Shown piece by piece: positions 1 through 7,785 of a stretch of 64,000 bases of DNA. The stretch spans positions 1-64,000 of the forward strand of contig JAIBBU010000009.1 in NCBI GenBank assembly GCA_019694515.1, read 5' to 3'. Numbering within the stretch: the first letter of the stretch is position 1; the number at the start of each line of letters is the position of its first letter. Under the pieces are notes generated by a model. The model saw only the letters and a list, made by a program, of their open reading frames with translations. It searched no databases and was not told the origin of the DNA. The position numbers were made by a program, and so were the translations under genes. Source of the DNA: Oligoflexia bacterium. Lineage in GTDB: Bacteria > Bdellovibrionota_C > UBA2361 > JBGSMV01.

Positions 1-1044
1 CTAACGATGCTTCAGCGGAGGGATTGAAAAGCTCTGCCCCAAGTCTCCCAGCAGCGCTCTCTCCAGCAGCAGGTCTCGACGCACCTGGTCGGTCCGCGGA
101 TCTTGCCTGGAGCGTTTGAGCATCTCCAATTTTAGTTCAGTCGCCGCCAAACGCAGCTGCACCGTAATCACGGGAGGAATTCCAACGCATTCCCGGACGC
201 GGTTGCGAAACGCATCCAGAACGGCATCGGCCGATTCTGATATTGCGAGCTTCGGCACGAACTCCCGCAAACACAGCTCAAGGTTGTTTTGTTCTGGAAA
301 GTCCTGCCGATCGAGGTAAAAATGAGCGATCACAGTAGGCAGCACCTCGGGAAATTCGGTCAGCAGACGACGGATAAAGTGCCCGAACCTGGGGGTCTTC
401 GTTGACAATGTCACGATCGCGTTCCCCACACAGCCTTGCCAATGCGGCATTAATCGCTGCATGGGGATCTCTAACGCTTCTGAAAAATCGCCCAGCTTGA
501 GCTGACCGGGAGCGCGTTCAATAGCGTGCCCTTTCCTGGCCGCCTCGGGTTGCCGACCTGCAACCGTCGGCGTAGTAGCGGGCCTGGCCATGGTCTTCTC
601 TAAGGGCCGTCCGGGAACTTCGACTGTAATCGGCTCCGACGCCACGATCTCACCACCTGGCGCCCTTGCGGTAATCACTTCAGGTTGCGCATGCGCAGAT
701 AGTTGCACCGGCTCTTCAGGGAGTACTGACGGCACCCTCAGGGGGAGAGGTACTAGCTTAAGATCAATCTCGGTGGCCGGCGTCTCGTGGCCTGCCTCCG
801 GCAGCGCCTGGACAGGTTGAAACCGGAGCGCCAGCTTCGAGCGGGAAAGATAAAGAGCTTCCCCATGGTAGACTCCATTCAGCTCTGCTGCATTGCGGCG
901 CAGCTCCTCCTCCTCAACTTCAAATTCACTAACCGCATGCTCCAGAGAAAGAAAAGTTCGCTTGAAGTAGTCAAGTTCCTCTAGTCCAGAATCTCCCGCT
1001 GATCGGTAGGGGGAATGCCCGGTTGCTGCAACACTTGCACCCAT
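1..1044 (-). CDS. hypothetical protein, 347 aa
   Basis: I do not recognise a family. The reading frame is complete: ATG at 1044, TAG at the window edge. Residues about 20-65 are acidic and likely helical (a run of glutamates near residue 45). Residues about 95-180 are a Pro/Ala/Glu-rich, probably disordered linker. Residues about 185-345 look globular with alternating hydrophobic and arginine-rich stretches. No signal peptide or membrane segment is visible, so it is probably cytoplasmic. It is divergent from the gene at 1199, and a long inverted repeat lies between the two starts, which suggests shared control. Function unknown. Confidence 0.75.
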   Translation of the reverse strand: MGASVAATGHSPYRSAGDSGLEELDYFKRTFLSLEHAVSEFEVEEEELRRNAAELNGVYHGEALYLSRSKLALRFQPVQALPEAGHETPATEIDLKLVPLPLRVPSVLPEEPVQLSAHAQPEVITARAPGGEIVASEPITVEVPGRPLEKTMARPATTPTVAGRQPEAARKGHAIERAPGQLKLGDFSEALEIPMQRLMPHWQGCVGNAIVTLSTKTPRFGHFIRRLLTEFPEVLPTVIAHFYLDRQDFPEQNNLELCLREFVPKLAISESADAVLDAFRNRVRECVGIPPVITVQLRLAATELKLEMLKRSRQDPRTDQVRRDLLLERALLGDLGQSFSIPPLKHR

Positions 1045-1074
1045 ATAAATGAATTGAACTTATCGATGCCTAAA

Positions 1075-1106
1075 GCAAGACCTTGCATAATTTTTCAAGG
1101 TTTTGC
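1075..1106. promoter_or_regulatory. inverted repeat between divergent genes
   Basis: GCAAGACCTTG (1075-1085) and CAAGGTTTTGC (1096-1106) are inverted copies, 10 of 11 positions matching, separated by a 10-base A/T-rich spacer. The element sits 30 bases upstream of the leftward gene and about 90 bases upstream of the rightward one. Its place between two divergent starts suggests an operator or a structured 5' leader. Its role is inference. Confidence 0.45.
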
Positions 1107-1198
1107 AGCAATTTCTACAGATTTAGCGAAATTCTAACACAATTCGGATTACTCCGATCCTAAAGTGTGATTTCTTCTCAGGCAGTTGTAAGGGACCG

Positions 1199-1855
1199 GT
1201 GACCAGCGTGCAAAGTAGTAATGCTCCTTCAATGACGGACGCTCGGCCGGATTCATCGGGCAGTGGCTCCGACACTCTGTCTCCGCTTAACTTGCCTGCC
1301 GAAGCTGCCCCCATTACGGACTCCGCGTCATTAACGTTTCAATCCCAAGATGGGCAGGGCGAGGCAGCCCACACCTACCGCTGTGGTTCATTTTTGCGGG
1401 TGGAAGCGCTGCTGACTTCCGCGGTCGCCAAGCTTGACACTGCCGATGGCCGTTCTGTAGAAGTTGCCGTTTTGCGCAATTTGCTCGCAGGTTTCAGCCG
1501 GATCAGTGATTTTCTTGCGCGTGCCAGTGCTTGGGAACAGCTGCCGGGGACGGAACGGCCTCGTCTGCTGCGGTTTGCAATTAGTGCGGGAGCTGCTGAT
1601 TTTGCGCGTATGCGACTGATTCTTGAACGTGAAAACCTGCTGGGCGGCACCGCAAACTTCAGTGCACAGGTTGTCCAGGCATGGGTGCGCGCGGCAGAGC
1701 GGGCCGAAACCTGTGTGCGCATTCTTGCGAAGGATTTTTCAGAGAATCAGGAGCGCACTGCGCGCGCTTTCCGACTCGGGGAAACGGTCTTCTCTTCAGC
1801 ACTACGCAGATTCTTGAAGAGCATAGATGGCTTTGAAGGGCCGGCCATCAAGTAG
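1199..1855 (+). CDS. hypothetical protein, 218 aa
   Basis: No family recognised. The start is a GTG at 1199 with a purine-rich AAGGGA a few bases upstream; a later ATG at 1232 is an alternative. The first 55 residues are Ser/Asp/Pro-rich and probably disordered. From about residue 60 the protein looks like an all-helical domain with many arginines and alanines. There is no signal peptide or membrane segment. It is divergent from the 347-aa gene and convergent with the 637-aa gene at 1943-3856. All three unknowns could belong to one lineage-specific locus, but nothing in the sequence proves this. Confidence 0.7.
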   Translation: MTSVQSSNAPSMTDARPDSSGSGSDTLSPLNLPAEAAPITDSASLTFQSQDGQGEAAHTYRCGSFLRVEALLTSAVAKLDTADGRSVEVAVLRNLLAGFSRISDFLARASAWEQLPGTERPRLLRFAISAGAADFARMRLILERENLLGGTANFSAQVVQAWVRAAERAETCVRILAKDFSENQERTARAFRLGETVFSSALRRFLKSIDGFEGPAIK

Positions 1856-1942
1856 AACCTCGGCAAACAATGGCCGTTGATCCGGCGCAGCAAAACGCCA
1901 AGTGTCCACACAGGGGTGGGGCACAGCTTGGTCCCCCGCCGC

Positions 1943-3856
1943 TTATTTCCGCGTCCCGCTCGAAAGCTTCTCGTAAATCTTCCTGTCAGCAGCTGCTCTC
2001 ACACGCTTGGTGACTTCGAACAGAGACTCGGCCTGCACCTTCCCTAGAAGCTTCCTGGACTCCTGATCCACGAATCTCAACACGCTCGAAGAGCGAAGCG
2101 AACCTCCAGGCGGAACTACATTATGGCCGACGCGGGCATAGCCATAAACTGCCCGGGGTCCCAATAGATATTGGCGGGCAAATGAATTGAAAAGCGCTAA
2201 TAGGGGCACCGCTCCACTGAGGGCACTCCGTAAGCCGGTTAGGTGCAGGAAGGTGGAGGAGAACGGCGTACTGCTGCTGCCAACCCCGCTGATATAGTCA
2301 TACTCCTCTAATTTTTTGACAACCGGCCCGCCGGTAGCTGCCATTCCAAGCAGCATGGCGTCCTGGGGTTGGAACATTGGCTGCCCCTTAGAAAGCCGGT
2401 AGCGCGAAAGACACTCTCGCAACGCGAACGCGGCGTAAGTGCAGCTCGCCCCTAACACCTGGTTCCGTTCTGCGGGGCTCATCTCGTCCCAGGACTTGCA
2501 TGCAGAACTTCGTCTAAAAGCCCGCTCCTCATTCGTCCTTAGAATGCGCTCAATATCCCAGATCGCAACCGAACCGCGACGAGCCTCTGACAGAGAATAG
2601 AAGATTAAAGAGGAGAGAGAGGTGTCACGCACCTCTCCGAAGGGAAGCGTAGAAACATGCCCCTTGGCTTCAGCGATGGACGCGGCCGATCGCTCTCTTA
2701 ATTTCAACATGCGGGGAGCGAACGTTTCCAGATCTCCCCCGCTGTTCAATAAGTCATCCGAAGCTAGATCTGCCAGGCAAAGATTCCCCAACTGTCCCGC
2801 AAAGCCCTGAATTGCCGCCAGCTCTCGCAGCAGCGATTGGGTCTTCGCTGATTCCCTTCTCCCCATAACATTCACCGCAACTACGGCATCGTGATCGATG
2901 GGCGGAACGATATGGCGAATCGCATCAAGATAAGAGCTGCAGAGCGGCCCGACAAAATCCAAACTCGCGACGGTAATCGGCAGCGTGTACTTTGCTAATA
3001 GGCCCTCGACTGTGCCAATCCACGGCTGGGCTCCCATGGCTTCCACGTTAGCTTTGAATTGATCGGCAATACCACCTTCACGCTCGACCGCGATAATATG
3101 ATCTGCTGGAACCCCCAGATCCAGGTAGCCCTGAATCTCCCGTGCGCACTTAATCGACGGCATGCACACCACGTAGCCCCCGCGTAAATGCGCGGGACTA
3201 AGATTAGTCCGAATGAAATCAAACAGCGCCTGACGCCACTGCACCTTGGCCGGATTGTCATAATCCGCAAGCGCGCCCGGGGAAATTTCTATACTAGCCG
3301 TGGGACCGGGATCTAACGGCCGGTCATGGCGCGAATTCTCTAATTCAGCAGATTCACTTAGCAGCTGGCGCGCCGGGTCGCGCGGATTAGAACCGCTAAT
3401 TTTAAGATAGAATTCCACAGCAATGCGGAGCTTCTCCGCTTCTACTGACCTCTGCGTTGCTTCTTCCCCGACTATCTCCGCAAAGAGCTCTCCGCTAAAA
3501 AGACGGGCCTGTTCGGCAATTGCGATCAGCGACATCCGATCAAGCACTCCCATCAGCCCTGCGCGCGTCAAAGCCTTATCCGCTCGGATCTTTAGATGCG
3601 CGCCGATCGATTTCACCTGAACCAAGGAGCAATCCAAAACTTCGGCGAGGTTCCTTTGGCGTCGCTTTAGCTCGGGCGCAGCCTCCCCCAGCGTGATGCC
3701 ATTGACGATTTCGGTGAGTATCAGCTCCCGCTCCTCTGAGCTAAGCTCGCGCTTCTTAGAAACGGACAGGTTTAGCGACCGCAGGTCGCCCGAAGTTACC
3801 GGGTCGGGCATCTCAATCTTACGGTCGGCAAGGCGCGCTGTTTCAGGGTTTGTCAT
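1943..3856 (-). CDS. large protein with HTH-like N-terminus and SAM-methyltransferase-like core
   Basis: 637 residues, cytoplasmic. Residues about 40-95 carry a helix-turn-helix-like segment (NLAEVLDCSLVQVKSIGAHL). Residues about 230-345 resemble a Rossmann methyltransferase layout: a strand ending in VCMPS, then IIAVERE (acidic end of strand 2), a short WIGTVEGLL segment, then VASLDFVGPL, the pattern of a motif IV loop. The remaining C-terminal 280 residues are unrecognised. A class I SAM-binding fold is inferred from this pattern only; I could not align a family. It sits tail to tail with the 218-aa gene and head to head with the PepT-like gene. Alternatives are a Rossmann-like regulator or a phage-derived DNA-binding protein. 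Confidence 0.7.
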   Translation of the reverse strand: MTNPETARLADRKIEMPDPVTSGDLRSLNLSVSKKRELSSEERELILTEIVNGITLGEAAPELKRRQRNLAEVLDCSLVQVKSIGAHLKIRADKALTRAGLMGVLDRMSLIAIAEQARLFSGELFAEIVGEEATQRSVEAEKLRIAVEFYLKISGSNPRDPARQLLSESAELENSRHDRPLDPGPTASIEISPGALADYDNPAKVQWRQALFDFIRTNLSPAHLRGGYVVCMPSIKCAREIQGYLDLGVPADHIIAVEREGGIADQFKANVEAMGAQPWIGTVEGLLAKYTLPITVASLDFVGPLCSSYLDAIRHIVPPIDHDAVVAVNVMGRRESAKTQSLLRELAAIQGFAGQLGNLCLADLASDDLLNSGGDLETFAPRMLKLRERSAASIAEAKGHVSTLPFGEVRDTSLSSLIFYSLSEARRGSVAIWDIERILRTNEERAFRRSSACKSWDEMSPAERNQVLGASCTYAAFALRECLSRYRLSKGQPMFQPQDAMLLGMAATGGPVVKKLEEYDYISGVGSSSTPFSSTFLHLTGLRSALSGAVPLLALFNSFARQYLLGPRAVYGYARVGHNVVPPGGSLRSSSVLRFVDQESRKLLGKVQAESLFEVTKRVRAAADRKIYEKLSSGTRK

Positions 3857-3947
3857 AACTTTTATGAAATTTTAGCAACTCTCAGGTCTTAGTCACTGCC
3901 GGCTTAGCATGCGGGCTAAAATGAACTAAAACCTACCCTAACCTTGA

Positions 3948-3975
3948 TTGACTCTTGGGGATTAGCGTCTAGAAT
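3948..3975 (+). promoter_or_regulatory. sigma70-type promoter for the PepT-like gene
   Basis: TTGACT (3948-3953), a 16-base spacer and TAGAAT (3970-3975) form a good -35/-10 pair. The predicted transcription start is about 35 bases before the ATG at 4019. No other gene lies between. Confidence 0.55.
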
Positions 3976-4007
3976 TCATCGGGGAGCTTAAGCAATGCTC
4001 CCTCGGC

Positions 4008-4013
4008 AGGAGG
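4008..4013 (+). promoter_or_regulatory. Shine-Dalgarno AGGAGG that fixes the start at 4019
   Basis: A perfect AGGAGG lies five bases before the ATG at 4019. An in-frame ATG at 3995 lies upstream of this site and has no such motif, so 4019 is the likely start. Confidence 0.75.
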
Positions 4014-4018
4014 TAGTT

Positions 4019-5698
4019 ATGGGTGAGCTCGAGGTGTTCAAATTTGGTAATGGTTGCACTGCAGGGGAGCGCCGCAGAGATTCTCAAGAGCCGCTCGCTG
4101 CGCATGGGCTGAAAGAGGATTTAGAAACGATTGCGACAGTTGCTACCGGAAACTTGCAAGAGCTTGTGGCGATTGATTCCGAAAGCTTCGAGGATAGCCC
4201 GACTATTCCGAGCTCCGCTGGTCAAAATATAATTTTGAAAGCGCTGCGGGAAAAGCACGAACTCCTCGGTTACCGCTGCGAACAGGATCAGAATGCCAAT
4301 TTGATCGTCCGAATCCCGGCTACCTCGGCCGAATTGGCGGCGCGCCCTGCCGTGGCGCTAATGGTGCATGTGGACACTTCGGAGGGCACCCGCGCCATTC
4401 CGGAGCTGTGCATCCAAAAGCAGTGGGATGGTACCAATGTGCCCTACCCCAACAACCCGGCCCTTAATGTCAGCGCTGCGCGCTATCCTGAATTAGCTCG
4501 ATTTGTGGGCGAGGATCTAATCTACGGCCCTGGCGATTATCCCTTCGGTCTGGATGATAAACTGGGCTGTTCGATCCTTGGTACCTTAGCGCAGCTGCTG
4601 CGCTCTAATCCCGAGCATCGGCACGGGCCGGTGGTGCTGGTCTTTCGGCCGGATGAGGAGATCGGACGGATGGCGGCGGTTGAAGGGCTAGCCCAGCAAT
4701 TGGCTACAGAGCAAATTCCCTGCGGTTTCACCTTGGATGGCATCGAGCCGTTCGAGGTTAACATTGAGAGCTTCAACGCTGCGCAGGCCAAAATTAATCG
4801 GCGCTCGAAATTTTTTGAATTAACGCCGGCAGTGATGGCGGTTACGGCCGAGGTCTCAATGGTTGGTGTGACCACGCACGGCGCAACCGCAAAAGCCGAG
4901 GGGCACCTGAACGCTACCACCATCTTCAGCCGTTTAATGCAGCTTTTAGATAACCATCCTCAGATCGTGCCGATCGGATTTGTCAGCGATCAGAAGGTTG
5001 AATCGAACGGCAGCGCCCGCTTCGTGCTGTCCGGAAATACCACGCAAGAAATCGCGCTGCACGGCGCGCTATTAGAGATGGCGCTGGAACGGGTGGTCGG
5101 ACCGCATGCTTGGAAGGGCGCGAGCTATCGCATCGAAACAAAGGAGTACGACGGAGCACTCTTGGATGACGGGGCGATCAACCTAGCCAAATTTCTGCAT
5201 CAGTTTTATTTGCAGGATACCGGGTTCCCGCTTTACCCCGAGGAAAGTGCGGGTCGCGAGGGATATTCAAATCCGTATTTTGCCAGCACCGAGAATCAGC
5301 AGCTCACGATTCGCATTAGACTGCGTGATTTCGAGACGGCGGAACTTGAAAACCGGATCCAGCATGCTCGCTATATGACGGTGCGGAGCTTTGGCGAAGA
5401 TGGGGCACAATTCGAAGCCGAATACCAATACGAAAATATGGGGCCCTCCATGGCGGGCGCGCAGCCGCTGATCGAGCTGGCGCAAGCGGCAGCCCGCAAG
5501 GTCGGGGTAGAAGCGCCGCTTCTGCCAATTCGCGGGGGCACCGGAGTCGATCCCTTCGTCACGCGCGGAGTCTTAGTGCCGAATTTGGGCACGGGATATT
5601 TTGCACCGGAAAGTGAGAAGGAGCTTACTACCAGGCAATCGATGGCGCGGCATGTACAGTGGATTGCGGCACTCCTGCAGGAGATGGCGCAGGATTAG
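4019..5698 (+). CDS. M20-family peptidase, PepT-like
   Basis: 559 residues. It resembles tripeptide aminopeptidase PepT, a cytosolic di-zinc enzyme that removes the N-terminal residue from tripeptides. Visible family motifs: MVHVDTS (first zinc His and Asp), FGLDDK (bridging Asp), RPDEEIG (general-base and metal Glu), FTLDGIEPFEVNIESFNA (Asp ligand), HGATAK in the dimerisation domain and PIRGGT near the C-terminus. It is about 150 residues longer than E. coli PepT (about 410). The C-terminal region that normally carries GG(Y/H)N(Y/F)HG, including the last zinc His, reads TGYFAPESEKEL here, so that ligand appears lost. Substrate is therefore uncertain. An upstream promoter and AGGAGG are clear; it stands alone and is convergent with the TrmB-type regulator. 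Confidence 0.85.
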   Translation: MGELEVFKFGNGCTAGERRRDSQEPLAAHGLKEDLETIATVATGNLQELVAIDSESFEDSPTIPSSAGQNIILKALREKHELLGYRCEQDQNANLIVRIPATSAELAARPAVALMVHVDTSEGTRAIPELCIQKQWDGTNVPYPNNPALNVSAARYPELARFVGEDLIYGPGDYPFGLDDKLGCSILGTLAQLLRSNPEHRHGPVVLVFRPDEEIGRMAAVEGLAQQLATEQIPCGFTLDGIEPFEVNIESFNAAQAKINRRSKFFELTPAVMAVTAEVSMVGVTTHGATAKAEGHLNATTIFSRLMQLLDNHPQIVPIGFVSDQKVESNGSARFVLSGNTTQEIALHGALLEMALERVVGPHAWKGASYRIETKEYDGALLDDGAINLAKFLHQFYLQDTGFPLYPEESAGREGYSNPYFASTENQQLTIRIRLRDFETAELENRIQHARYMTVRSFGEDGAQFEAEYQYENMGPSMAGAQPLIELAQAAARKVGVEAPLLPIRGGTGVDPFVTRGVLVPNLGTGYFAPESEKELTTRQSMARHVQWIAALLQEMAQD

Positions 5699-5742
5699 CG
5701 CGGTGAAGATTCAAGCGCGATAGCGCCGAATGCTCCGCACGT

Positions 5743-6528
5743 TTAGCTGGGCTTTCCCGACAGCTGCCATAGCATCTGGAAAACGGTGCGCAGGTTCTGA
5801 GCCAGCGCGGGGTTCCAGATCTCAAAGGCATGGTGCGGTTCCTGCCGGGTCAGAATAGTAATCAAATAATCGCCCAGCACCCAGATTGTACTGGAGAACG
5901 CCATCTGCGGCGGCACCAAACGCATTTCGCGCCGGCCGATCCTGCCTTTCAATAACTTTTCTGTAGGGGACTGGTTCGACAATAATTTTACCTGCTCGGG
6001 CGCTTGGTGCTGCGCCGCAGCAATTCGGAACCAGCGTCCATATTTTTCGATCAGATCGTGATCCTGATAGCCCCACCAGGTAGAGTCATACTGCCGAAAA
6101 CTCGCGCGCCAGCTGCTAAGTCGATCGATTAGCATCTGCTCGACACTGGCCTGACCCTCAAAAACCGCCACGCGCGGATGCGGCTGCTGGGGGTTCTCCG
6201 CGATCGGCTTCAGCAAAGCGGCCAGCTGCTCCGCCGCTATCACTCTCGCCGCATGCGCCTGCATGGCAGCGGCCTGCTCTCTTTCGACCATTGTAATCAG
6301 AGCCGCCGGGTTTTGCGGCAAATAGCGCACTCCCTTGCGCTGTTTCTCCGTATACACGAGGCCCCGTTTTTCGAGCGCAGCCAGCGCCGAGTAGACACTG
6401 GCGCGCGGGATCGAAAGAATCCGGGCGAGTTCATTGGGACTCGCACCTGCGACCTCGCTCAGCTTTTGAAAAACGTCGCGCTCACGATCGGCAAAGCCCA
6501 GCGTGGCAAAAAGAGTCCTCATCACCAA
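5743..6528 (-). CDS. TrmB-family transcriptional regulator
   Basis: 261 residues. Residues about 15-80 form a winged helix-turn-helix (ASPNELARILSIPRASVYSALAALEKRGLV, read here as two abutting helices) typical of TrmB/sugar-specific regulators. The remaining 180 residues resemble the ligand-sensing part of this family, including a segment WWGYQDHD. No membrane segment, so a cytoplasmic DNA-binding regulator. It is divergent from the periplasmic binding protein at 6695, and two inverted repeats occupy the 166-base gap. That context suggests it controls itself and the binding protein gene. Its effector is unknown. Confidence 0.8.
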   Translation of the reverse strand: MVMRTLFATLGFADRERDVFQKLSEVAGASPNELARILSIPRASVYSALAALEKRGLVYTEKQRKGVRYLPQNPAALITMVEREQAAAMQAHAARVIAAEQLAALLKPIAENPQQPHPRVAVFEGQASVEQMLIDRLSSWRASFRQYDSTWWGYQDHDLIEKYGRWFRIAAAQHQAPEQVKLLSNQSPTEKLLKGRIGRREMRLVPPQMAFSSTIWVLGDYLITILTRQEPHHAFEIWNPALAQNLRTVFQMLWQLSGKPS

Positions 6529-6532
6529 GAGT

Positions 6533-6555
6533 TTAGCCGAAAGCTAACCGGCTAA
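6533..6555. promoter_or_regulatory. inverted repeat upstream of TrmB-type regulator gene
   Basis: TTAGCCG (6533-6539) and CGGCTAA (6549-6555) are perfect inverted copies with a 9-base spacer, starting five bases upstream of the regulator start. It could be an autoregulatory operator. Inference from position. Confidence 0.4.
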
Positions 6556-6570
6556 GCAACCTATGGATGT

Positions 6571-6591
6571 AATTAACTAAAATAGTCAATT
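6571..6591. promoter_or_regulatory. operator-like palindrome in the TrmB/binding-protein gap
   Basis: AATTAACTA (6571-6579) and TAGTCAATT (6583-6591) are inverted copies matching at 8 of 9 positions around an AAA centre. The site lies between the divergent regulator and binding-protein genes, the usual place for a TrmB operator. Confidence 0.45.
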
Positions 6592-6694
6592 CATGGAGAT
6601 TAGCTGGAATCATTACAACTATCAAAAAGGAGCTCGCTACAATTCCGATATCAGCTGCGTGGCGCTTCGCGCGCCGTTGTCATGGAGAATCATT

Positions 6695-7771
6695 ATGAAA
6701 CCGCTCTGCTGTCTCTATTTGTTGATGCTAGCGATAACGCCAATCCCTGCCCGGGCCCTCCCTCCTCAGTGGAAGGTCGGAGTATTGGCTCCGCTTACTG
6801 GGGACGTCGCGGCTTGGGGCCAGGACACCAGACGAGCATTAGAGCTGGCTAATGAGATGCTGGGCCGGGGTGAGTTCAGGATTGTCTTCGAAGATGACCG
6901 GTGCCAGGGCAAGGCGGCCGTTTCGGCCGCTCAGAGACTGCTCAGTGTTGAGCGGATCGATTTCGGCATGATTGTGTGCACCGAACCGACGCTCTCAACA
7001 GCACCGATCTTTGAACGCCACAAGGTGGCAGTAGTGGCGCCGGGGGCAACAGGCGCAAGCGTATCAAATGCAGGCGACTACATTTTTCGCACCTGGCCGA
7101 GCGATCAGAAAATGGTCGAAGCGCTTTTTGCTTATGCAAAAAAGCGCTACAGCCACCCGGCTGTTGTGACCGAAAGCCGCGGCATGCCGGAGGAATTTAC
7201 ACGGACACTACTGCGTCTCTCGTCGGCCGCGAAGATGCCCTTCGAGTCCGAAGAATTTCTTACGGGCGAGACCGATTTGGCTTCGCTGCTACTGCGTCTC
7301 AAAGCGCATCAGCCGGATGCGCTCTTCATCAGCACCGACTCAGACCGCACGCTCTCGAACATCGTACAGCAGCTGCACATGCTCAACTGGAAGCTCCCGC
7401 TTTTAGGTCAGTTTATCGCGGGCAGTCCGCAATTCTATGAGAAGGCCGGGGCGCTGGCAGAGGGGTTAGTCTTTGGCGACTCCCCCGAGGTGGTATGCGG
7501 AGACGGCAAACCGGGCTGCGAGGTTCTGGCGGAATATTTATCCCGCTACGGGCACCCAGAATCCTCAATTTTCATGGTCAGTTCGACGATCGCAGCATTT
7601 ATGGTTATCGCGGACGCAGCCCGATCGGGCGAGACTCCGAAGGACCATCTTTATAAGGCACGAGTTGAGACCTTACTCGGCTCAATTTCCTTTGATCAGA
7701 ACGGCGATGTGGTGGGTCCCGCACCGGCGCTTAAGGTGATTAAAGACGGAAGGCCTGTGCCCCTCAACTAA
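6695..7771 (+). CDS. periplasmic ligand-binding protein (branched-chain amino-acid type)
   Basis: 358 residues from the ATG at 6695. I chose this start because it begins a clean signal peptide (MKPLCCLYLLMLAITPIPARA) and has GGAG about 8 bases upstream; an in-frame ATG at 6593 would add 34 residues with no signal. The mature part starts with KVGVLAPLTGDVAAWGQD, the hallmark of the LivJ/Leu-Ile-Val-binding type I periplasmic fold, and continues through two lobes (GATGASVSNAGDYIFRTWPS hinge region). No permease or ATPase genes follow, so it is an orphan: it may feed a transporter elsewhere or act as a sensor. The ligand cannot be told. It ends tail to tail, 14 bases from the subtilase gene. Confidence 0.85.
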   Translation: MKPLCCLYLLMLAITPIPARALPPQWKVGVLAPLTGDVAAWGQDTRRALELANEMLGRGEFRIVFEDDRCQGKAAVSAAQRLLSVERIDFGMIVCTEPTLSTAPIFERHKVAVVAPGATGASVSNAGDYIFRTWPSDQKMVEALFAYAKKRYSHPAVVTESRGMPEEFTRTLLRLSSAAKMPFESEEFLTGETDLASLLLRLKAHQPDALFISTDSDRTLSNIVQQLHMLNWKLPLLGQFIAGSPQFYEKAGALAEGLVFGDSPEVVCGDGKPGCEVLAEYLSRYGHPESSIFMVSSTIAAFMVIADAARSGETPKDHLYKARVETLLGSISFDQNGDVVGPAPALKVIKDGRPVPLN

Positions 7772-7785
7772 GGCAGCCTGCAGCG

